Source: Verrucomicrobiota bacterium (GTDB lineage: Bacteria; Verrucomicrobiota; Verrucomicrobiia; Chthoniobacterales; SZAS-18). Taken from it: a stretch of DNA of 64,000 nucleotides. The stretch covers positions 138,806-202,805 of the forward strand of contig JAFEGM010000003.1 in the NCBI GenBank assembly GCA_018240025.1, written 5' to 3'. The position numbers were made by a program, and so were the translations under genes. Of this stretch, positions 35,097 through 42,871 are shown in pieces. Every line of letters starts with the position of its first letter. The stretch's first letter is position 1. The notes beneath the pieces were generated by a model. The model searched no databases. It saw nothing but the letters and a program-made list of their open reading frames with translations, and was not told the origin of the DNA.

Positions 35097-37298
35097 TCAG
35101 AACAGGGTGGTGGGCCGCACTTCGTTGGCGCGGTCGATGAGCCAGACCTTCTCGCGCGGATCGGCGCGCAGGCGGGCCAGCTCGCGGTAGGTCCGTTCGA
35201 GCGCGCGCCGCAGCGGCACTTCGTCGAACGGCGCGCCGAGGAGATCCGTCTGGGGCGAGGCCGGGAGCTGACCGGCCACGAGCGTGGCCAGCGCCTGGGC
35301 GTGCAGCTCGATGCCGAGCCGGTGCCGGCATTCGGGCTCGAGCGCGAGTCCGCTGGCGACGGTCGATGCCGCTGCGAAGGCGTCGGCATCGGCCGCGCCC
35401 TCGGCCAGGCAGCGGGCCAGGGCGAGCTGGGCGCGACTGCGCAGCAGCGCCTCGGGCGGCACGCTGCCGAGCGCGCGAGCCGCGCTGGGGCGGTCGTCCC
35501 CGGCCAGCGCGCAGCGCGCCCAGCCGAAGCTGGCGCCGATCGCGCCGCGATCGGCCAGGGCGAGTAGTTGGTGCAGGCCGAGCGCCTGGGCCGATTGCCC
35601 GGCCACCTCGTGGGCCAGGGCGAGCGCATACTTCGGCGCGCTCTCGCCGGGCAATTCCGCCACCACCGCATCGAAGGCCGCGATGGCCTCGGCGCAGCGT
35701 TCGCGCTGGAGCGCGAGGCGTCCGCGCAGCCAGGGGAGGCGCCAGTCATCGGGGGCGTCGAGCCGGCCGAGCGTGCGCTCCGCGACCTCGAATTCGCCGG
35801 CCTGCCCGAGCGCCTGCACGAGCGCAAGCAGCGCCTCCGCGCTGTCCGGAAAGCGCTCGACCGCGCGGCGCCGCATTTCGAGCCGACGCGCCGGCAAACG
35901 GAGCGACGACTGGCTGAGCAGAAATCCGGCGGCCGGATCGTCCGGATCGACGCGCCAGCCCGGCAGGCATTCCACCGCGAGCTCGGAGCGGAGGGGACGC
36001 CCGAGCAGCGGATCGGTCCCGCGCACCAACTCGGGCGCGGCGAAGAGGAGCGGATCGGCCGTGAAATACAGACTCTCGGCCGCGCGGGGCTCGGCGCCGT
36101 CCACCGCCACGACCTCGCGGAGCACGCCGGCGAGCTGCGCGGCCATCTCGTCGGCACTGGCGAAGCGGCGGGCGGGATCGAGGTGGGTGGCCTTGCGCAG
36201 GAAGGCATGCAGCGACGGATGCTGCGCGAGGAGCGGCTGTTCGTCGGGCGGCTGGAGCGTGAATTCGTAGAGGCCCTGGAAGCCTTTGAAATCGAGCAGC
36301 AGCACCGCCAGCGTGCGGCCGAGCGTGAAGAGATCGCCCGCGATCGACGGACCGCGGGTCGACTCCGGCGCGCTGTAGCCGCGGGTGCCGAAGAGATCGC
36401 CGCTCTCGTCGTCTGCGCGGCGGACCGCGCCGAGATCGATCAGCTTCACGTCGCCGCCTTCGAGCATGATGTTCTCCGGCTTGCAGTCGCAGTAGATGAG
36501 CGGCGGCTCCTGCGCGTGCAGATAGGCGAAGGCGCCGAGGATGCGGTGGACGTAGGCGATGGCCTCGGCCGGCGGCAGCGGCCCGCGTTCCTTGCGCAGC
36601 GCGCGCAGCGTGCGGCCGCCGACGTATTCCATGACGATGTAGCCGTCGGCGCCGTGGCGGACGAAGTTGTAGACGCCCACGATGTTGGCGTGCTTGACCG
36701 CGGCCAGGAACTGCCGCTCGGCCACCGCGGCGGCGGCGCTGGCTTCGTCGCGCGCATTGAGCAGACCCTTCAGCACGACCCAGCGCGAGAGGAGTCGGTC
36801 CTGAGCGAGGAAGATCCAGCCGAAGCCGCCGTAGGCCAGCGGGCCGAGAATCTCGTACTGCTCGGCCACGACCTCCCCGGCGTGGAGCGGCGGGAGGAAG
36901 GAATAGGCCTGACCGCATTTCGGGCAGAAACCTTTCTCGCGGCGCAGCTTCTCGTCGCAGGCCGGACAGATGCGACGCGCCTCGGGCACGACGGCGTCGC
37001 GCAGGATGACCGTGGCCGGATCGAGCGCGGGCAGTTCGGGCACGTGCACCAGGCCGAGGCCGAGCGCGCGCCGCGAGGAGGCCGTGCGGGTCGTGCGGCG
37101 CGTACTGCCGCCGCTGTGCGCACTGCCGGAACGGGCCGTGGTGGAGCCGGTGGCCGCGGTGCCGGAAGTCACGGCGGTGACGCGTCGCGAGGAGGCGGCG
37201 CCGAGCGCGCCTTCGAGGCCGCAGGTGGTGCAGAAGCCGTCCTCGACCTGGCCGAGGCAGGCGGGGTTCGAACAGCGGGCGGTGGGGTCAGTGGACAT
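35097..37298 (-). CDS. pknG: PknG-type Ser/Thr protein kinase
   Basis: A 733-residue soluble kinase with the PknG layout. A zinc ribbon (C9, C14, C23, C26) and a Ser/Thr/Arg-rich linker precede a rubredoxin-like CPAC/CPKC pair (Cys111, 114, 125, 128). The kinase domain is about 148-400 and a TPR-like C-terminal half is about 480-700. Catalytic residues are intact: P-loop YGGFG, Lys177 in VVLKG, Glu194, Asp271 and Lys273 in YCDCKPEN, and a DLG Asp288. The catalytic loop lacks the HRD arginine, as in PknG. The end ANEVRPTTLF closely matches the PknG tail. In actinobacteria PknG senses amino acids and redox state. Confidence 0.95.
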   Translation of the reverse strand: MSTDPTARCSNPACLGQVEDGFCTTCGLEGALGAASSRRVTAVTSGTAATGSTTARSGSAHSGGSTRRTTRTASSRRALGLGLVHVPELPALDPATVILRDAVVPEARRICPACDEKLRREKGFCPKCGQAYSFLPPLHAGEVVAEQYEILGPLAYGGFGWIFLAQDRLLSRWVVLKGLLNARDEASAAAAVAERQFLAAVKHANIVGVYNFVRHGADGYIVMEYVGGRTLRALRKERGPLPPAEAIAYVHRILGAFAYLHAQEPPLIYCDCKPENIMLEGGDVKLIDLGAVRRADDESGDLFGTRGYSAPESTRGPSIAGDLFTLGRTLAVLLLDFKGFQGLYEFTLQPPDEQPLLAQHPSLHAFLRKATHLDPARRFASADEMAAQLAGVLREVVAVDGAEPRAAESLYFTADPLLFAAPELVRGTDPLLGRPLRSELAVECLPGWRVDPDDPAAGFLLSQSSLRLPARRLEMRRRAVERFPDSAEALLALVQALGQAGEFEVAERTLGRLDAPDDWRLPWLRGRLALQRERCAEAIAAFDAVVAELPGESAPKYALALAHEVAGQSAQALGLHQLLALADRGAIGASFGWARCALAGDDRPSAARALGSVPPEALLRSRAQLALARCLAEGAADADAFAAASTVASGLALEPECRHRLGIELHAQALATLVAGQLPASPQTDLLGAPFDEVPLRRALERTYRELARLRADPREKVWLIDRANEVRPTTLF

Positions 37299-38343
37299 GG
37301 CGATGGAGGCGTTGCTGGCAACGGGCGAGCAGGGTCTGCACGCGCGGGAGGGCGGTAGGCGGCGTGAGCAGCAGGCGCTGCGCTTCGAGCGCGGCGGCGC
37401 TGAACTGCTCCCACTCACTCAGCCGCCGCGCGCCGGCCTGGGCCTGGAGCGCGCGCAGCCAGCCGCGCAGACGGCGGCGTTCGGCCAGCGCGTCGTCGGC
37501 CGCGCGGGCGGCGGCCTGGCAGGCGGTGGCGAATTCCGCGGCGCGCGCATCCCAGGCGGAGAGACTGCGCGCGGCCAGGTCCCAGCGTTGCGCGGCGGCG
37601 ACGCGATCGAGCCGCTCGCGCCAGTCGGCCAGCGTGCGCAAGGCCACGGGCGAGGGGAGCGGCGGCGCGGCAAGGTCGAGAATGCGCGCCTCGCGCTCGC
37701 CGACCCGCCCGGCCGTGGTGGCGAAGAGCGCGCGCAGTTCGGTCAGGCGTGCGGGCAACCCAGCCAGGCGCGCCGCGGTGGCGGTGCGGACGCGCTCGGC
37801 GGCTGCGCCCGCAGCGCGCAGGCTGCGGAGCGCGGGCTCGATTTCGTCGCTCAGCGCGGCGGCGACGCCGAGGGGATCCGTCGGCAGCGCTGCGCGGAGC
37901 GAGTCGAGTCGCTGCGCGAGGGCGTCGAGTGGCGCGGCGTCCGCCGGGCGACCGCCGCCGAACGCCGCCGCGCCGCGCAGGGCGGCGAGCTGGCGTTCGC
38001 CTTCGGCCAACTGCGCCGGCAGACGTTCCCAGGCCTCGGCGAAGCGCGCGAGGCAGGTCTGCGCCGAGGCGGTCTCGCGGCGCAGCTGCCGGGCCCGCGC
38101 TGGCAGTTCGGCGGGCGCGAGGGCGAGTTCCTCGAAGTGCGTTAGCGCGCCGCGCACGGCCGCGACCGCGGTCGCCGCAACGGCCTGGGACGCGCCGCCC
38201 AGCGCGAGCGCGGGTGTGTGCAGATCGCCCGCGAGGCGACGGTAGACGGGGTGTTCGTAGAGCGCCGTGACCCGCGCGGCTAGGGCCGTCAGCAGGTCGG
38301 CAGCGTCCCGCCCCCCCGCCTCCAGCAGGTGGGTGGTGGACAC
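37288..38343 (-). CDS. Helical protein of unknown function, first gene of the PknG operon
   Basis: A 351-residue Ala/Arg/Leu-rich, almost wholly helical soluble protein. It has no signal peptide, membrane helix or cysteine motif beyond scattered Cys. I do not recognise it. Long amphipathic stretches (residues about 75-125 and 165-230) suggest coiled coils or a helical-repeat scaffold. It overlaps the kinase start by 11 bp, so it is translationally linked and is probably a partner or scaffold of the kinase. A 259-nt gap upstream contains a perfect TTTGCGCAAA palindrome (38457-38466). Confidence 0.65.
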   Translation of the reverse strand: MSTTHLLEAGGRDAADLLTALAARVTALYEHPVYRRLAGDLHTPALALGGASQAVAATAVAAVRGALTHFEELALAPAELPARARQLRRETASAQTCLARFAEAWERLPAQLAEGERQLAALRGAAAFGGGRPADAAPLDALAQRLDSLRAALPTDPLGVAAALSDEIEPALRSLRAAGAAAERVRTATAARLAGLPARLTELRALFATTAGRVGEREARILDLAAPPLPSPVALRTLADWRERLDRVAAAQRWDLAARSLSAWDARAAEFATACQAAARAADDALAERRRLRGWLRALQAQAGARRLSEWEQFSAAALEAQRLLLTPPTALPRVQTLLARCQQRLHRHVH

Positions 38344-38602
38344 GTGGGGATCCTCAGCGCGGGCTGCAGGAAGTCGGGCGGCTCACGTCGCGGACGGCTC
38401 GTCCGGGGAAGAGGAAGGTCCTCATAGTGGACGCAATTTTCTCACGCGAATTCGACTTTGCGCAAATCGGCCCCGGCCCGCGCCGAGTTTGGCGTGCAGG
38501 TTGCTTCGCCCACGCGGAGTCAGTGTGGCAGACGGTCGCGGCGCAGCGCGGAGAAGGCGCGCAGGAGGCGGCGAAAATATTTTTTCGCGGGGGTCCGCGC
38601 CT

Positions 38603-38950
38603 TTAGTTTTCGGTGCAGGAATCGTCTTCGCCGAGCCCGTGTTCCTGCAGCGCATCCGCCCACAGCAGGTCGGCATTTTCGCGCAGGTAGCTCCGCAGCA
38701 GGTGCGCAATCTCGGGACCTTCCAGCGCGTCGTGCGCGACCGCCTGCAGCAGTTTGGCCGAAGCCGGGCCGCTCAGGGCGCGGAAAGGCCGTTCGCAGCA
38801 GCCATGGCCATCGAACGAGATGCGCCGGAGGACGACACGGCCGTCGGTCTGGAGATCGAAATCGGCGAAGACGCGATCGCCCTGCAGGCTGAGCGCGAAG
38901 CGGCACGGCCGGCTGGGCTCCGGCTGCGCGAGGCGGATCGAGAGGGGCAT
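38603..38950 (-). CDS. Unrecognised small soluble protein
   Basis: A 115-residue protein. The first half alternates hydrophobic and polar residues (CRFALSLQGDRVFADFDLQT), consistent with a beta sheet. The second half is helical and acidic, ending EHGLGEDDSCTEN. It has no export signal. It lies upstream of the PknG operon on the same strand but is separated by 259 nt, so membership is uncertain. Function unknown. Confidence 0.55.
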   Translation of the reverse strand: MPLSIRLAQPEPSRPCRFALSLQGDRVFADFDLQTDGRVVLRRISFDGHGCCERPFRALSGPASAKLLQAVAHDALEGPEIAHLLRSYLRENADLLWADALQEHGLGEDDSCTEN

Positions 38951-39105
38951 CGCGGACGCTACGTCCGGCCGACCGAGCGCGGCAGAAAAATCTCCTCCGG
39001 TGCGATATCGCCGTAACCCGGGTGCCGCGGCGGTTCATAGGAGTACGACGTTTCCTACTCGGTCGCCTCGGGCGGCCCGACTCAGGTGCGGATAAACCTC
39101 TGGCC

Positions 39106-39627
39106 ATGTCTGAACTCACCCCTGCGCAGCGCACCTGGAACCAACGCCGGGTCATCAGCCGCATCGTCGGGCTCTTCGCCATCGTGGCCGCGCTCATCCT
39201 TCTGCCCGTCTCGGCGGGTGACTGGAAGCGCGGGCACGACAGCGCCACCTGGCCGCGGGCGAACGGGAGCATTACGTCGTCGGAGGTCCGCACCGATCGC
39301 GTGCGGCGACGGACGGTGTACCGACCGTTCATCGCGTACCGCTTTCAAGTCGACGGTCGCGAGTTCACGGGGAACCGGCCGTTTTTTGGGAGCACCTCGT
39401 TCGCTCGGGAAGAGGAAGCGCGGGCCTATGCGGCGAAGTATCCCGTCGGGAAAGCCGTGGAGGTCCGCTACGAGCCCGGCCAGCCGGAGAGTTGCGTGCT
39501 AGAGCCGGGCCCGCCTCGGGACGGCGCCTTTCTGCTGAGCATCGGAGTCGTTTGTCTGCTCCTGGCCATCGCCGCGATCTGGTTCGGCTTCCGGCGTCGG
39601 CTGGCCCGACCGGGCGATCCGGAGTGA
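39106..39627 (+). CDS. DUF3592-type membrane protein
   Basis: A 173-residue protein with one N-terminal helix (residues about 20-38) and one C-terminal helix (about 142-160). The extracytoplasmic domain between them has the DUF3592 pattern: WPRANGSITSSEV, YRPFIAYRFQVDG, and a closing VRYEPGQPESCVLEPG. The function of this family is unknown. Start MSELTPAQRTW was preferred over an earlier start with no supporting structure. Confidence 0.78.
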   Translation: MSELTPAQRTWNQRRVISRIVGLFAIVAALILLPVSAGDWKRGHDSATWPRANGSITSSEVRTDRVRRRTVYRPFIAYRFQVDGREFTGNRPFFGSTSFAREEEARAYAAKYPVGKAVEVRYEPGQPESCVLEPGPPRDGAFLLSIGVVCLLLAIAAIWFGFRRRLARPGDPE

Positions 39628-39785
39628 GGCGATGTGGTCGCTTCGGCTGATCGCCGGAGCGCGCGAGACGATCCCGCGAGCAGCAGCCTTCCCGGAGGCC
39701 CCGTTCGCAGCTGCTGACGAGAAGCGACGTAACCCTGCCAGCGGATCCGTTCATACGTCTGCAATCCACCGCATCACGCTCCGCC

Positions 39786-40316
39786 ATGAAACTCGCTCTC
39801 CTTTCCTCGCTCGGACTCTTCGCCTTGGTCCACCTTGCTCCCGCCAACGTCGGATGGACCGAGGCGCAAATGCGCGCCGCCTTCGGCAAGGGCACGGAGT
39901 CGGATTCGCAGATCGGCCTGGCCCGTACGAAGCTGGGGCTCAGGGAGATTTCCTACCGACTCCCGAAGGCCCAATTCGCCGAGTTGCACCAGCTCGGCAT
40001 CACCGAGGTGAGCGTGGAGTTGTTGGATGGAAAGGTGGTGACGGTGCGCCTGCAGACCAGCTCGACCTGGGAGAAAAAGGCCTTTATTCCCTACGAGAAG
40101 GGCAAGCGCGCGGCTCTGCGCTTCCTCGGCGAAAAGCCCGAGGCCGCGTCCATCACCGCGGAGCAGTTGCCCGCCGATCCGAAGAACGGACGCGGCGAAT
40201 TCCGTTACGGAGGCTGGCGCGTGACGTGGGAGCCGCAGGAGGTGGCGATTCTCCCGCTGCCGGAGAGTCCGGAGGCGAAGCGGCTGGCGGAGATCGTGCG
40301 GCAGACGGCGGGTTGA
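39786..40316 (+). CDS. Exported protein of unknown function
   Basis: A 176-residue protein with a signal peptide (residues 1-20, cleavage near APA-NV). The mature part begins with a segment that resembles a small regulatory or binding module (GWTEAQMRAAFGKGTES). A mixed alpha/beta domain with repeated VTVRL and GKRAALRFLG segments follows. It has no cysteine and no membrane anchor. It stands before prfC with a 101-nt gap. Confidence 0.6.
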   Translation: MKLALLSSLGLFALVHLAPANVGWTEAQMRAAFGKGTESDSQIGLARTKLGLREISYRLPKAQFAELHQLGITEVSVELLDGKVVTVRLQTSSTWEKKAFIPYEKGKRAALRFLGEKPEAASITAEQLPADPKNGRGEFRYGGWRVTWEPQEVAILPLPESPEAKRLAEIVRQTAG

Positions 40317-40417
40317 GTGTTTTCAACGTCGGTCCTCCTCGTAGTCACCTGCCGCTTCTCCCGCGCGCGGGACCCGATTCTGGTGTATGGACGCGGCCCG
40401 CCGTTCCCGAAAGCCGC

Positions 40418-41998
40418 ATGTCTCCCGCCGAAGAAATCCAACGCCGCCGCACGTTTGCGATCATCTCGCATCCGGACGCGGGCAAGACGACGCTGACCGA
40501 GAAGCTCCTGCTCTACGGCGGCGCGGTGCAGCTGGCGGGGTCGGTCACGGCGCGCAAGTCGCAGCGGGCGGCCACCTCGGACTGGATGGAGCTCGAGCGC
40601 AAGCGCGGCATTTCCATCACCTCCACGGTGCTGCAGTTCGACTACCGCGGGTTCCGCATCAACCTGCTCGACACGCCGGGGCATCGCGACTTCTCCGAGG
40701 ACACCTACCGCGTGCTGACGGCGGTCGATGCGGTCATCATGGTGATCGACGCGGGCAAGGGCATCGAGGCGCAGACGCGCAAGCTGTTCGAGGTCTGCCG
40801 CCAGCGCGGAGTGCCGATCTTCACCTTCATGAACAAGCTCGACCGGCCGACCAAGGACCCGCTCGAGCTGCTCGACGAACTGGAGCGCGTGCTCGGCATC
40901 GGCGCGTATCCGGTCAACTGGCCGCTCGGCACGGGCTTCGAGTTCCGCGGGGTCTACGACCGGCAGGCGAAGCAGGTGCATCTGTTCGAGAAGATCCCGG
41001 GCGGCGGCCAGTACATGCCGCCGGTCAACGTCACCGGACTCGACGCGCCGCTGGTGCGCGAGAAGCTCGACGAAAGCAGCTACGCCCGCACCTTCGAGGA
41101 GCTGGAGATGCTGGAAATCGCGGGCGTGGAGTATCGCGAGGAGGAAGTGCAGGCCGGGCGCCAGACGCCCGTCTTCTTCGGCAGCGCGATGAACAATTTC
41201 GGCGTGCAGCTGCTGCTCGATGCCTTCGTCGAGCGCGCGGCGCCGCCGGGGCCGCGCACCGCGGGCGAGGCCGGATTGATCGAGCCCGCGCGGCCGGACT
41301 TCAGCGGTTTCATCTTCAAGATCCAGGCCAACATGGATCCGCGGCATCGCGACCGCATCGCCTTCCTGCGCGTCTGCTCGGGCCGCTTCGATCGCGACAT
41401 GCAGGTGGTGCATTCGCGCACGAAAAAGAAGGTCCGGCTCTCGAATGCGCACCGGCTGTTCGCCAAGGATCGCGAGACGATCGAGGAAGCCTGGCCCGGC
41501 GACATCGTGGGCCTGGTCGGCTACCACGACTTCGGCATCGGCGACACCCTGAGCGAGGACGGCGGCGTGGTCTTCCACGAGATCCCGCGCTTCCCGCCCG
41601 AGTGCTTCGCGTTCCTGCACAATCCGAACACCGCCAAATTCAAGCAGTTCCGCCAGGGGCTCGATCAGCTCCTGCAGGAAGGCGTGGTGCAGCTCTTCCA
41701 CATCGTCGGCTCGCTGACCAAGACCCCGCTGCTGGCGGCGGTCGGTCCGCTGCAGTTCGAGGTCGTGCAATATCGCCTCGAAACCGAATACGGCGCCGAG
41801 TCCCGGCTGGAGAACGCCAGCTGGGAAGCCGCCCGCTGGCTGCCGCCTGACGTCGAGTTGAGCAAGCTCAAGCTCCCCACTGGCGTGAGCGCGGCCGAGG
41901 ACAGCAACGGCGGTATCGCGCTGCTCTTCCCGAGCGACTGGACCCAGCGCTATTTCCGCGAGACGAATCCGGGCGTCGAACTGCGCGAGCTGGCTTAG
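40418..41998 (+). CDS. prfC: Peptide chain release factor 3
   Basis: A 526-residue translational GTPase that recycles RF1/RF2 from the ribosome. G-domain motifs: SHPDAGKTTLTE, DTPGHRDF and NKLDRP. The length equals the family norm of about 529. The ATG at 40418 gives the expected N-terminus MSPAEEIQRRRTFAIISH; the frame extends upstream but without homology. A 306-nt repeat-filled gap follows. Confidence 0.97.
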   Translation: MSPAEEIQRRRTFAIISHPDAGKTTLTEKLLLYGGAVQLAGSVTARKSQRAATSDWMELERKRGISITSTVLQFDYRGFRINLLDTPGHRDFSEDTYRVLTAVDAVIMVIDAGKGIEAQTRKLFEVCRQRGVPIFTFMNKLDRPTKDPLELLDELERVLGIGAYPVNWPLGTGFEFRGVYDRQAKQVHLFEKIPGGGQYMPPVNVTGLDAPLVREKLDESSYARTFEELEMLEIAGVEYREEEVQAGRQTPVFFGSAMNNFGVQLLLDAFVERAAPPGPRTAGEAGLIEPARPDFSGFIFKIQANMDPRHRDRIAFLRVCSGRFDRDMQVVHSRTKKKVRLSNAHRLFAKDRETIEEAWPGDIVGLVGYHDFGIGDTLSEDGGVVFHEIPRFPPECFAFLHNPNTAKFKQFRQGLDQLLQEGVVQLFHIVGSLTKTPLLAAVGPLQFEVVQYRLETEYGAESRLENASWEAARWLPPDVELSKLKLPTGVSAAEDSNGGIALLFPSDWTQRYFRETNPGVELRELA

Positions 41999-42019
41999 CC
42001 CGCCTCGCTGAGGCTCGGC

Positions 42020-42077
42020 ATAGGCGATAGGCGATAGGCGATAGGCGATAGCGTAGTCCGCACTCTCCGAGTGCGGC
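42020..42077. repeat. GCGATAG heptamers and a single palindromic unit
   Basis: Four 7-bp units of GCGATAG (42020-42051) are followed directly by one copy of the palindromic unit GTAGTCCGCACTCTCCGAG, closing with TGCGGC. That unit is in the same orientation as the 16785-16938 array. The 306-nt gap 41999-42304 has no gene. Confidence 0.88.
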
Positions 42078-42189
42078 CGTGTGGCAGAGGCGCCGACGGT
42101 AGACGATAACCCCAGACGTAGCATCGAGGACGCTCCGAAGTCCCGCCGCGAGCTTCTGTCCGGCCAGACTTCGCACTTCGCCGCCGCCG

Positions 42190-42272
42190 TCCCGTCTCCG
42201 ATCTCCCGTCTCCCGTCTCCCGTCTCCCGTCTCCCGTCTCCCGTCTCCCGTCTCCCGTCTCCCGTCTCCCGA
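42190..42272 (-). repeat. Heptamer tandem array, GGGAGAC type on the minus strand
   Basis: About eleven 7-bp units (CCCGTCT on the plus strand) run almost up to the endonuclease V start. On the minus strand the unit is a rotation of GGAGACG, the same family as 5839-5919. Confidence 0.92.
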
Positions 42273-42304
42273 CGCCGCTTGCCGGACTAGGAAACTTCCC
42301 GAGG

Positions 42305-42826
42305 CTGGCGGGGATCCTAGCGTTCGACGTCCACTACGAGCCGAACGCGACGCGTGTGGCGGCGGTGGGGTTCGTCGCTTGGAGCGATGCCCAACCGTCA
42401 TGCGAGCGGGTCCGGCTGCTCCCGCCGGCGGCGCCGTATGTCCCGGGGGAATTCTACCGGCGGGAACTGCCGCCGATCCTCGCGCTACTTGACGAACTGG
42501 CCTGGGAACCGGCGGTGCTCGTGGTCGATGGTCACTTCTGGCTGCAACCGGGTCGGCCGGGCCTGGGCGCGCATCTGCACGCCGCGCTGGGCGGCCGGTC
42601 GCCGGTCGTCGGTGTGGCCAAGTCGGTCTTCGGGGGAGTCAGCGGGGCTTGGCGGGAAGTGCGGCGCGGGCGCAGCGCGCAGCCGCTGTGGGTCGATGCC
42701 GTCGGGCTCCCGGACGAGGCGGCCGCGGCCGCGGTGGCCTCGATGCACGGGCCGTTCCGGGTGCCGACGCTGCTGCGTCGGGTCGATCAGCTGGCGCGCG
42801 GTCTGGTGGAACCGGTCGATCCCTGA
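42305..42826 (+). CDS. nfi: Endonuclease V (nfi family), non-ATG start
   Basis: About 173 residues. This enzyme nicks DNA beside deaminated bases such as hypoxanthine. The family motifs are present: LAFDVHY with the catalytic Asp, AAVGF, PYVPGEFYRRELP, VLVVDGHFWLQPGRPGLGAHL and VVGVAKS. The catalytic Asp lies upstream of the first in-frame GTG (42356), so that start would give a dead enzyme. No ATG, GTG or TTG lies in frame between the repeat array and the Asp; CTG at 42305 or ATC at 42314 are the candidates. The true start is uncertain. Confidence 0.82.
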   Translation: MAGILAFDVHYEPNATRVAAVGFVAWSDAQPSCERVRLLPPAAPYVPGEFYRRELPPILALLDELAWEPAVLVVDGHFWLQPGRPGLGAHLHAALGGRSPVVGVAKSVFGGVSGAWREVRRGRSAQPLWVDAVGLPDEAAAAAVASMHGPFRVPTLLRRVDQLARGLVEPVDP

Positions 42827-42871
42827 CGTCGAAACGGCCCCGCGCACGCCCGCTGCGGTCGGCGGGCCGCC

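Noticed and set aside
30890..35140. A 1,416-codon open frame on the plus strand
   Set aside because: It is the antisense of the PknG operon. It lacks recognisable domains and exists because GC-rich third positions remove stops on the opposite strand.
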